A DNA stretch of 64,000 bases from Cryptomeria japonica (taxonomy: Eukaryota; Streptophyta; Pinopsida; Cupressales; Cupressaceae): positions 264,523,925-264,587,924 of the forward strand of contig NC_081415.1 in NCBI RefSeq assembly GCF_030272615.1. The letters are read 5' to 3'. The position numbers and the translations under genes are program-made. This document shows, in pieces, positions 44,899 through 53,712 of this stretch (positions within the stretch are counted from its first letter, which is position 1; each line of letters starts with the position of its first letter). The notes below the pieces were generated by a model, which did no database searches, was not told where the DNA came from, and saw only the letters and a program-made list of their open reading frames with translations.

Positions 44899-46299
44899 TC
44901 AAGAGAAAAGTGCATGATCTGGGGCTATTTCTGCTTCTTGCTCCATTGACATATCTTGCATTTGTGCAATGAAGGAAGCATTATCCATGTCGAGGGCCGC
45001 ATAGGCCGAGTCGTCAGTCGCCATGCCTTGGCAATGCTGCTCTGCAAGCTTTTGTTGTAGGTTACCTCTTGGACAATTTCTCAGAGTGTGTGCACTATTA
45101 CATGGAAAACACCAAGAGTTGGTATCATTTGCCAGATTATTTTGTCCCGTTGTCAACTCTTTACCAATGCTAGGGTAGACCATTTGCAATAGATTGGGCA
45201 CGGGAACTATCTGACCAGCTAATTGATTCAGAGTAACTCGATTATTCGCGTATTGGTTTTGTTGATAAGTAGGTATATTAGATTGGTAATTTTGTTGGAA
45301 AGGGGGTATGGTTTGTGGCATTTGATATCTTTTTAGATTGACTATTTGGTTCGAAAAAGATCTTGGTAAGTTTTTCATGTCACTAACCTCTACAGCTAAA
45401 GACGATGGAGGAGGCAGATTTGCTTGTTGGGGTCTGGGGTAAGTGTACATAGATTTGGGAGTGGATGAACTAGCAACAACCATTTCTGGGATATTTAGGC
45501 CATTTGTCTTATTGGATAGATCTGGAAAGACAGGCATAAGTGGTCGCAGCGATACTTTCCCTGCATCAATCAAGTTATTTTCTATGGAGACGGCTAAGTC
45601 AAAAGCTTGAGGGAGAGTGTTACCACCTAAAGATTGAATCATCACTGATATATCAGAGTTGAAAGCCTTCAGATAGAAAAGAAAAGCCATGTCGGTGGGA
45701 GGATTAGCGGATAGAGGTATTCGCTCCCAAGTCCTCTGAAAGCACAATTTGAACTCTGTTAAAGCTTCTTGTGGGGCTCTCTTTATTGTAATCAATTGAT
45801 GCATCAAAGATGACCTATCTGCTTTGTCGGAGAATCTTTGGAAAAAATGGTCACCTAGCTGGTCCCAGCTACCTATAGAATTCGAAGTGAGGGATTTGTA
45901 CCAGTCTAAAGCTCTTCCTTTAAACGATGCCACGAGCAGTCTCAAAGCTACATTATGTTCGATTATACTATGGACTGTGCAGACGTTGGTTATATCTTGC
46001 AAGTTCTCTCCAAGAGTTTTAGAACATTCCCCAGTAAACTTAGGAACCACTTTCAGCACAACAGAGGGGATTTGGGCCCATATGGTGGGTAAGACTGGAG
46101 GAATGAGAGGACTTCCGTTATCCCATGTCACAAAATTTCTAGGCAGAATTTGAGCCATTACTATGATAGGAGTGACTGCAGAAGCACTAGGAAGGATCTG
46201 GGAAGAGTAGGCAGTAGATTGATAAACACTAACTAGGGGTGGAAAGAGAAAACTGGGATTCAAAGCTGTCTGGCTCCTAGTAACAGGTTTGTAGCTCAT
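44899..46299 (-). CDS. gag: element E Gag, open reading frame of 466 codons
   Basis: On the minus strand ATG 46299 gives MSYKPVTRSQTALNPS; this start is the first after the primer site. It is the longest intact frame in the window. The central part (about residues 85-240) is a retrotransposon gag domain: KFTGECSKTLGENLQDI, FKGRALDWYKSL, SWDQLGDHFFQRF, and RAPQEALTEFKLCFQRTWERIP. A Pro/Gln-rich linker follows, then a C-X2-C-X3-H-X4-C knuckle (CFPCNSAHTLRNC, about residues 405-417), one residue shorter than the copia type, and an acidic tail. It ends TGA at 44901-44899. Gag would form particles and bind element RNA. It is intact in sequence, but its surroundings are not. Confidence 0.9.
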   Translation of the reverse strand: MSYKPVTRSQTALNPSFLFPPLVSVYQSTAYSSQILPSASAVTPIIVMAQILPRNFVTWDNGSPLIPPVLPTIWAQIPSVVLKVVPKFTGECSKTLGENLQDITNVCTVHSIIEHNVALRLLVASFKGRALDWYKSLTSNSIGSWDQLGDHFFQRFSDKADRSSLMHQLITIKRAPQEALTEFKLCFQRTWERIPLSANPPTDMAFLFYLKAFNSDISVMIQSLGGNTLPQAFDLAVSIENNLIDAGKVSLRPLMPVFPDLSNKTNGLNIPEMVVASSSTPKSMYTYPRPQQANLPPPSSLAVEVSDMKNLPRSFSNQIVNLKRYQMPQTIPPFQQNYQSNIPTYQQNQYANNRVTLNQLAGQIVPVPNLLQMVYPSIGKELTTGQNNLANDTNSWCFPCNSAHTLRNCPRGNLQQKLAEQHCQGMATDDSAYAALDMDNASFIAQMQDMSMEQEAEIAPDHALFS

Positions 46300-46326
46300 A
46301 TACTGGCCAGAATTTTGAGAAGTAAG

Positions 46327-46345
46327 GTCCCACCAGGCGTGCCAG
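46327..46345 (-). other. primer binding site region of element E
   Basis: The minus strand reads TGGCACGCCTGGTGGGACC about ten bases inside the 5' LTR. The same motif with two changes occurs at 51456-51474 and 52679-52697. I have not matched it to a tRNA. Confidence 0.7.
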
Positions 46346-46355
46346 AAAAAGAACT

Positions 46356-47330
46356 ATTGACTGTAAATCTTACCTTGGAAACAAACATCCTTATGGGAAA
46401 TTCAATGATGGGGGACCAATTGCGTAGGGTTCACTGAATGACCTCCGGGATTAAGAAGTTGGCTCTTCCTTGGTGTTTTGAGGAAAGGGGAAGAAAGAAT
46501 AACATCCAAAACAATAAACTAAACTACTGAGGTGATGCACCAAAGCATTTTCTAAGGAGACATGAATACACAAAAATCCAAATGCGTATGGTCTTTGAGC
46601 ACATTCAACATTTATATGGCTGATTTAGAAATACAATTGAGACATAATCAAATTTCCTTGCAACATAAAGAAATACACATCATGCATCCACCAGATAACA
46701 AGTGTAAAACATAGTTCAATCGACAGAATCTTAGATATATATTTCCAAAGTCATTGAAATCTTCATATAAAGAACAGAGAAAGCATCAAAGTATATCAAA
46801 ATATCGATCACCAAGGTCGAAGGCACAATCTGATTGATTTCTTTCAGAAAACAATAACAGCTTCAAAGGCTGAAAATCCTACTTAGAAAACTTAAAGTGT
46901 TTTTCTTAAAAGTTTCTGAACCCCCCTAAAAGGGAAAAAACTAAACTAAATAGAGCCTCAGGCTCCTAACAAACTCATACTCCACCACTTTTCCGTTATG
47001 CACGTTGTGGCTAGCCTACAGGCCACACCAGACAAATTGCCCCTGAAGTTGTTAGTCCCATGATGCTCTGCTCCACAAACGCACAACAAGAGAGTCACGA
47101 TCAAAAACGGTGGGCAGAGAGACCAAAAAGGATGTCGCTACATGAAAGCCCACGCCACTTGGTAGCTCGGCGCTACTGCAAAAGCGAGCAAGGAAAAGCA
47201 AGCAAACAGAACCCCCGCCGAGCTGACAACTGTCTCGCCTGATGCATGCGAGCGGGAGGAACAAAAAGAGTTGGGGCCACCAAAAGATAGAAAAATGCCA
47301 CCCGTGAACAAACCTGAAATAATATTAACA
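46356..47330 (-). repeat. 5' LTR of element E
   Basis: This is the direct repeat of 33950-34921, starting TATTGACTGTAAATCTTACC and ending ATATTAACA on the plus strand, followed by the agtac duplication. Confidence 0.9.
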
Positions 47331-48078
47331 AGTACATTGTGAGTAAATTTGAGATATGATAGGCATCCCCTGCATCAGTATAGTGGCGGTCGAACTCTTT
47401 TATCTATACTAATAGAAGCATATAAGGATGTCCTCTGTATACTCGAGGTATGTGAGGCATAATCCATTAACACCACTATGTCACAAGCATTGATTGAGAA
47501 GGTTAGTTAAGCTCTTCGAACTAGTCATGCACCCCTATCTTGTTATTGCCCAAGCTTTGGGATTTTGCTAAACACTATGTGAGAGGATTGGGCTACAACT
47601 TTAGTTCTCACCCCTTTATATACCTCGACAGAATCCATGGTTGAGGTCATCCTTTGGGGTGATGAAATCACCAAATAGGCTTCCTATAAATAAAAAGGAA
47701 CTTGTGTGTGTTTCTCTTACACCCAAGATCTATGAAGGTGAGGGGAAAGGATACACACACACTTACTCGGGAAACAAATTTGTGCAAGCACACCAGAGAC
47801 TGTAAACAATCATATATTCCCTTAAGAAAATTGATGAGTGCCTAAATTACTAGGAAATGCCTATCTTTGAACATGTCCTGCAAAAAATATTTCATTAGTT
47901 TGGTTTGATACCCCCTCTTTTTCATAATTTGGTCCTACAAATATCGATGCATTAGTAGTTTATTAGTTTTTTGAGGGGTGTTTGGCAATTGAGAGGCAAG
48001 TTGCACAACAAGCTCACCTGATCACAGAATCAAACATTAGCAAGTTAGTCAAAATAATCAAGATAGAAATATATATAT

Positions 48079-48406
48079 TATTGGAGTTGAGGAAAAATCA
48101 GCTCTACAACTCCCAAAGATCATCTACATGCAAACCTATCACAGAAGGAGAGAATCAAAAAACTATGGAGGCCAAAATTCAAAGATCTAGAAAAGAGGAG
48201 TCATACTGATTGTACAACAAGAATGCAATTCAATAATTACAATTGTTATGAAAATACAAAGAGAGAATCTTTATAAAAGGATACTCGAAACCCTAAAGGA
48301 GAAAAACCTAAAGAATTATAAGATTCCTAAGTTTAGCTTAAGCATAGAGTATAATAGACTAATAATTAAATAAATAATTATTAGCTAATAAAAGATAACT
48401 CTAACA
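48079..48406 (-). repeat. 3' LTR of element F
   Basis: This is the direct repeat partner of 50505-50833. It is followed on the plus strand by CCCCCCCTTAAG, the complement of the polypurine tract. Confidence 0.9.
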
Positions 48407-48418
48407 CCCCCCCTTAAG
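48407..48418 (-). promoter_or_regulatory. polypurine tract of element F
   Basis: The minus strand reads CTTAAGGGGGGG directly before the TGTTAGAG LTR start, as expected of the plus-strand primer. Confidence 0.85.
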
Positions 48419-50079
48419 ATGAACTTAGGGAGTAGCTAAAAAAGCATGTAAAAAATGTATGAAAGCAACAATGGGTCTCGACAACTAGGCCTGATGAGGT
48501 ACCCAAGTACAATAAAAGCTTTGTAAAGTGGAGAAAAAGGAGAAAACCCTCTGGGAACAAAACTCCTCTCCAAGAAGAGATGAAAGCTCAAGTGAAGGAC
48601 TAAGAAGCCTCCAAACAAGAGTATTCCAGAAAATAGGAACAAAAAAAGAGCAAGAAGAACACCCCTGAAGCATGAAATAGCTACAAACATTGTCGAAGAG
48701 TAACTGCTAGTCCGAAGAACCTCCACTAAAATAGAACATGACCAAGTAGAGAAGACTATAATTTGCATGAATACCCTCAAATGACACTACTCGAATCAGA
48801 TGGAAAACAAAGGCAAACAATTGAACTTGAAGATACATATGGTATGAAACACCAAAGCTTGAAGAGCTGATCAATTGAACCAAGGAAGCATTAGAACAAC
48901 TAGACAAACCTCCCCATAATGCTGAAAAGGGACAGGTACACTGAAAAGAACAACCAACAAGAACTGCACGATGAAGAACCAGGAACATCGAAGGTGCAGA
49001 GAAAGTACAGAGTGTCGTGGAAGGAACACTCAAGTGACACACATGATGAGGATAATGTCGTGGAAGGAACACTCACGTGACAAAGGTAGATGAAAAAAAA
49101 GGCAAACATCAACCCCCCATGGCACGTTATAAGTAGTGCATGTACAATAAGGCATAAGATGTGCAAGATCCCAAGTATACAATGCATGGTGGCACTTTAT
49201 CTTAGTGTGTTTACATAAATAAAATGATACAATGATCAGAAGAGACAGAATACTGGAAACAAAAAGAAGAACCAAAGACGAGAAATTCTACTTAAAGAAA
49301 GATATCTTAGGACCTGAAACATCCAAGATATTCACCAGAGTGCTGACAAGAAAAAAACTAAATAAAATATGCTTGGAGCATAATCTAGAAAGAAAACTCA
49401 TATGACTGGAAAGTACACAAAACAAGCTTTCCAAAGATATAAAGTTTCCAAAAAATGGAGGTCAGATGCTCAAGTTATATCTCCCAGAGTGCAAAAATGA
49501 ACATCTAGATTTGACAGCAAAAAAACCATCAAAAAATTAAAATCAAAAGATCAAACCTCTAGATCTGGAAAGAGCTCGGAAAAAGATTTCCGATGATATA
49601 AGGTTTTTTGAAAAATGCCTCTGTATGCCCAAGATATGGCCAGAAGATTGAAGGTGCTCCGGATGGGCCCAGAAGGGGCCTATAGGCTGCCTACACAGTG
49701 CTAACGTCATCAGTTTGTGAGCATAAATTTGATGATTGGATGACCAGCAAAAAAACAATCTACGTGGAAAAACTCGCCGGAAAAAAATCTGATGCTCGGC
49801 AAAAAATCTCGTTCGCCAGAAAAACAAGGGGTCAAAAATGGGTTGATGGCTCCTGGGCAGTACGGGAGTGGTGCAAGGGCAGTAGCTGGATGACTGGTGA
49901 GGCTCGGTGGCCAACAGGAGCCGGGCGGCCAGTGGGTTTTTCAGGCAGCTGGAGCCTGGCTGTCGGTGGTCGGAGTTTCCGGGCAGCAAAGATCAGCGGG
50001 GAGAGGACCACGGGCTCTATAGGGATCCATAGATAGGGTAGAGCAGCAGGTAGTTGATGGCACGACAGTGGACAAGGGG

Positions 50080-50102
50080 CCCACAGGGTTGTACCCTGTG
50101 GG
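50080..50102 (-). other. perfect hairpin in the leader of element F
   Basis: CCCACAGGG (50080-50088) and CCCTGTGGG (50094-50102) form a nine-base-pair stem with a five-base loop. It lies about 390 bases downstream of the primer site on the minus strand, in a locally GC-rich block (about 49750-50110). A role in dimerisation or packaging would fit the position but is not shown. Confidence 0.75.
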
Positions 50103-50492
50103 TACCCAAAAATTTGCCCTCTTTTTAAAAAAAAAACTTGCATTTTTTTGAATTTTTTTTTAAATCAAAAGCAAACAATTTATTTTTTAAAAACCAAACA
50201 ATGCCCATTAAAAAAATTTGCCTCAATCTATGTGCTCGAGTTCATACGGCCTGGGCTTAAAAAAAATTCGCCGCCCGAAGACCTGACACCAAAGTATGTC
50301 AAATTTTATATCAAAATTCATGGAAACAGTCTCCTGAATCCAATCATGAGGTCCTTTTGGCACCAAAATGTACCAAAAAATCAGCTACCCCAAGAAATGG
50401 AATAAAGCAACTACACAAACCCTTGAATACTCAGATATGAAGAACAAGGCCCAAAAACTCTCATGAAGAGAACAGGGGCATGCAGATCTAGA

Positions 50493-50504
50493 GCTTTGAT
50501 ACCA
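50493..50504 (-). other. primer binding site of element F
   Basis: The minus strand reads TGGTATCAAAGC immediately inside the 5' LTR. It is the methionine-tRNA-type site with one G-to-A difference. Confidence 0.87.
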
Positions 50505-50829
50505 TATTGGAGTTGAGAAAAAATCAACTCTACAGCTTCCAAAGATCACCTGCATGCAAACCTATCACAGAAGGAGAGAAGCCAAAAAACTATGGAGACC
50601 AAAATTCAGAGATCCAGAAAAGAGGAGTCATATTGATTGTGCAACAAGAATGCAATTCAATAATTACAATTGTTATGAAAATACAAAGAGAGAATCCTTA
50701 TAAAAAGATACTCAAAACCCCAAAGGAGAAAAACCTAAAGAATTATAAGATTCCTAAGTTTAGCTTAAGCATAGAGTATAATAAACTAATAATTAAATAA
50801 ATAATTATTAGCTAATAAAAGATAACTCT

Positions 50830-50833
<4 letters not shown>
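50505..50833 (-). repeat. 5' LTR of element F
   Basis: This is the direct repeat of 48079-48406. It ends TAACTCTAACA at the edge of the TA microsatellite. Confidence 0.9.

Positions 50834-50922
<89 letters not shown>
50834..50922. repeat. (TA)n microsatellite, about 89 bp
   Basis: An uninterrupted TA run adjoins the right LTR of element F. The undisturbed repeat copy has only a short ATATATATAT at the matching site (about 52131-52141), so the run appears to have grown after or with the insertion. Confidence 0.95.
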
Positions 50923-50925
<3 letters not shown>

Positions 50926-51455
50926 AAATTCACTAATCTATGAGACCTTATCCATGAAAATATCATATATTTGTTGATCAACAAAGAAAATCTGCCAAAC
51001 CTCAAAGCGTATATGTCGACATAGGCAATGGCAATAATCCTAGCTTATTGATAGCAAAGTGGATCTGCTGACCAATGTGCAAATCTACTAGATTGTTATG
51101 CATATCTGCCAAACAACTTGCATATCCACTAAAATGTATGTTTTTTGCCAATTCACAAAGATCCTTTGATCTCACAAAATTGTTATCGTATTTGTTGAAT
51201 AGGACCTATCGTACCTGCCCAATATCAGAGCATGTCCACCCAAATCTTTAGGCATTTCCATTAAAATATAGAGTGGATCCTCTAATCCATAGAGAACAAC
51301 CTGATTATTAATCAATGATATTCAAGAATGACTTTAGCAAATTCGTCTATTCGAGGGAAAATCTGCTAATGTGTGTGAACGTCCACCAATACACAACCTT
51401 CAAACTATGAGAGCTTGAAACAGCCAAAAGTGATTAAAAAGAGACATGTGATGTA

Positions 51456-51474
51456 GGTCCCACTAGGCATGCCA
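51456..51474 (-). other. gypsy primer-site motif in repeat copy 1
   Basis: The minus strand reads TGGCATGCCTAGTGGGACC, two changes from the element E motif. Here it is followed by only about 57 bases of LTR end before the second repeat copy begins. Confidence 0.6.
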
Positions 51475-52678
51475 AAATATGAGTTTCAAAGAGCATAAAC
51501 AACAATGAAAATACTCAAAAACCACACAAATCACCACTTTGTCACAAGCATGGATTGAGAAGGTTAGTTTTAAGCTCTTTGAACTATCCTTGCACCCCTA
51601 TCTTGCTATCACCCAACCTTTGGGATTTTGCTAAAAACGACATGAGAGGATTGGGCTACAACTTTAGTTCTCACCCCTTTATATACTTCAACAGAATCCA
51701 TGGTTGGGGTCATCCTTTGGGGTGATGAAATCCCCAAATAGGCTTCCTATAAAAAACAAAAGGAACTTATGTGTATTTCTCTTACACCCCAGATCCGTGA
51801 AAGTGAGGGGAAAAGATACACACACTTACTCAGGAAACAAATTTGTGCAAGCACACCAGAGATGGTAAACGATCATATATTCCCTTAAGAAAATTGAGGT
51901 GTGCCTAAATTCATGGGAAATGCTTGTCTTTGAACATGTCCTACAAAATATATGTCATTAGTTTGTTTGATACCCCCTCTTTTTCACAATTTGGTCTTGC
52001 AATTATCGATGCATTAGTAGTTTCTTATTTTTTTGAGGGGTCTTTGGAATTTGAGAGGCAAGTTGCACAATAAGCTCACTTGATCACAGAATCAAACGTT
52101 AGCAAGTTAGTCTGAATAGTCAAGATGGAAATATATATATATCAAAAATCCACTAATCTATGAGACCTTGTCCATGAAAATATCATAAATCTATTGATCA
52201 ACAAAGCAAATCTGCCAAACCTCAAAGCGTATCCATCGACATGGGCAATGGCAATATTCCTAGCTTATTGATAACAAAGTGGATCTACTAGCCAATGTGC
52301 GAATCTGCTAGATTGTTATGCGTATTTGCCAAGCAACTTGCATATCCACTAAAATGTATGTTTTTTTGCCAATTCACAAAGATCCTTTGATCTCACAAAA
52401 TTGTTATTGTATTTGATGAATAGGACCTATCGTATCTACCCAATATCAAAGTGTGTATGCCCAAATCTTTAGGCGCTTCCATTAAAATATAGAGCATATC
52501 CTCTAATCCATAGAGCACATCTGTTGATTATTAATCAATGATATTGGAGAATGACTTTAGCAAATACGTCTATTCGAGGAAAAATCCGCTAATGTGTGTG
52601 AACGTCCACCAATACACAACCTTCAAACTGTGAGAGCTTAAAACAACCAAAAGTGATTAGAAAGAGACATGTGACATA

Positions 52679-52697
52679 GGTCCCACTAGGCATGCCA
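52679..52697 (-). other. gypsy primer-site motif in repeat copy 2
   Basis: This is the same motif as at 51456-51474, here adjoining a complete-looking LTR (52698-53712) on its right. Confidence 0.65.
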
Positions 52698-53712
52698 AAA
52701 TGTGAGTTTCAAAGAGCATAAACAACAATGAAAATACTCAAAAACCACACAAATCAACAAAACATCAAGATAGGATGGAAAAAAAAGGCAAAACAACATA
52801 AAATGAAGAGATGAACAACAACCCAAGTGTTACTAAACCTTTCTTTTGATGCAAATTATGTGTCCTTAGATTCTTGATTGGATGTGTGCTCAAAATTTTG
52901 GTAGCATGACAGTATTAAGCTCTAAATTTTCTTAAGATTGCTTGATGGTAGTACAAGTGCTCAAGAGATTCCAAGTGTTGCATGCATTCATTGTTCATTA
53001 TTGTTGAGAATGAGATATTATTTTTAATTAAGTGTAGGAGTTTTGGAATGGAGGGCTAGGATAAAAAGTTGAGATCCAAGGGAGGAGATGAGGAGATGAG
53101 AGGACTAGGTGGTCAGGGGAAGAGTGTAAGGAAGATTTTCCATAAAGGCTTTTCTTGTCCTCACACTCCAAGGTACTTGGGAGAGGATAATAAAGGAATT
53201 CTTTATTCCTTGAGGAGGACAAAGGTGTAAGGGATGGTACTCAACCTTTAAGGCTAAGGTGGACATGAGTTAACTTTGGGGAGATAATCCTTGTGATTAT
53301 TAATGTGCACATGATTAACGAGAATTCTTATGAAGATAATCATGGATTAGGAGGCAAGTGGAAAATGCAAGACGATGTGATGGGTGGAAAGAGAATGAGT
53401 GGAGGGAATTAAAAATTCCAATTAATTATAAGTGAAGAAAGGGATTAAATTAAATAAATAAATAGGTTTATTTAATTTAATAGGAAATTATGAATTAAAT
53501 TAATTCATATCGGAAGAGAAGGGGAAAAGGAAATACTTGATTAAATAAATACAAAATTTATTTAATCAAGTTAGATCAAAAGGTTGGCTAAGGTTATAGA
53601 GTTAAAGGGGATGTAATTAAATAAATAAATTATTAGCGACTAGGCTTGAGACAAGAGGAAATTATAGAAATTAATTTGATCAAATAATTATGATCAAATT
53701 TAGGTGTCTACA
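52698..53712 (-). repeat. old gypsy-type LTR
   Basis: On the minus strand it starts TGTAGACACCTAAATTTG at 53712 and ends beside the primer-site motif at 52697, about 1.0 kb. The start matches the split LTR ending at 33830, though the two primer-site motifs differ, so they are related lineages rather than one element. The interior would lie to the left, in the tandem leader repeat. No partner LTR is seen. Confidence 0.6.

Larger units (their letters stand above)
33950..47330 (-). mobile_element. element E: 13.4 kb Tat-like Ty3/gypsy retrotransposon
   Basis: Direct ~0.97 kb LTRs (33950-34921, 46356-47330) are flanked by perfect agtac duplications (33945-33949, 47331-47335). On the minus strand the order is primer site, gag, protease, RNase H-like domain, RT with gypsy RNase H, integrase remnant, an antisense ORF, and a long sense ORF before the 3' LTR. 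RT-RNase H before integrase marks it as Ty3/gypsy. The second RNase H, the size and the extra ORFs point to the Tat group. Most frames are broken; gag is fully open. LTR ends on the minus strand are TGTTAAC and CAATA, so the 3' dinucleotide is not the usual CA. Confidence 0.92.
48079..50833 (-). mobile_element. element F: small non-autonomous copia-type LTR element
   Basis: LTRs of 328-329 bp (48079-48406 and 50505-50833) begin TATTGGAGTTGAG and end TAACTCTAACA on the plus strand, so on the minus strand they read TGTTAGAG...CCAATA. Flanking five-base copies are tatat on both sides, within a TA-rich site, so this duplication carries little weight. A primer site and polypurine tract are present. 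The ~2.1 kb interior has no RT, integrase or Gag motif that I can find; its minus-strand open frames are hydrophobic or proline-rich and look accidental. By eye the two LTRs differ at roughly one site in twenty, mostly transitions. Confidence 0.88.
47471..52756. repeat. tandem ~1.2 kb repeat of a gypsy leader, first copy split by element F
   Basis: Copy 1 is 47471-48078 plus 50834-51531; copy 2 is 51532-52756. Both begin CACCACTWTGTCACAAGC and include the same stretches (CCCCTTTATATAC, TTTTTGAGGGGT, CAAATCTGCC-like). Both include the primer-site motif GGTCCCACTAGGCATGCCA and about 58 bases of the adjoining LTR end. The unit thus spans the leader and LTR junction of a minus-strand gypsy element. 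Copy 1 also carries a long TA run where copy 2 has only a short one. No gene is visible in either copy. Confidence 0.82.

Noticed and set aside
48436-49275. Minus-strand open frames with hydrophobic text in element F, which could suggest membrane proteins
   Set aside because: They overlap each other in different frames, have no start context or family resemblance, and follow from the A/G-rich plus strand; accidental frames are the simpler reading.
49543-50143. Proline-rich open frames on the minus strand and a 112-codon frame on the plus strand in the GC-rich part of element F
   Set aside because: GC-rich DNA favours long open frames on both strands. No domain is visible, and this is the noncoding leader of a non-autonomous element.
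47471-52756. The repeated ~1.2 kb units as the two LTRs of one element
   Set aside because: The units contain a primer-site motif near their right end and directly adjoin each other, so they span a leader-LTR junction rather than being LTRs.
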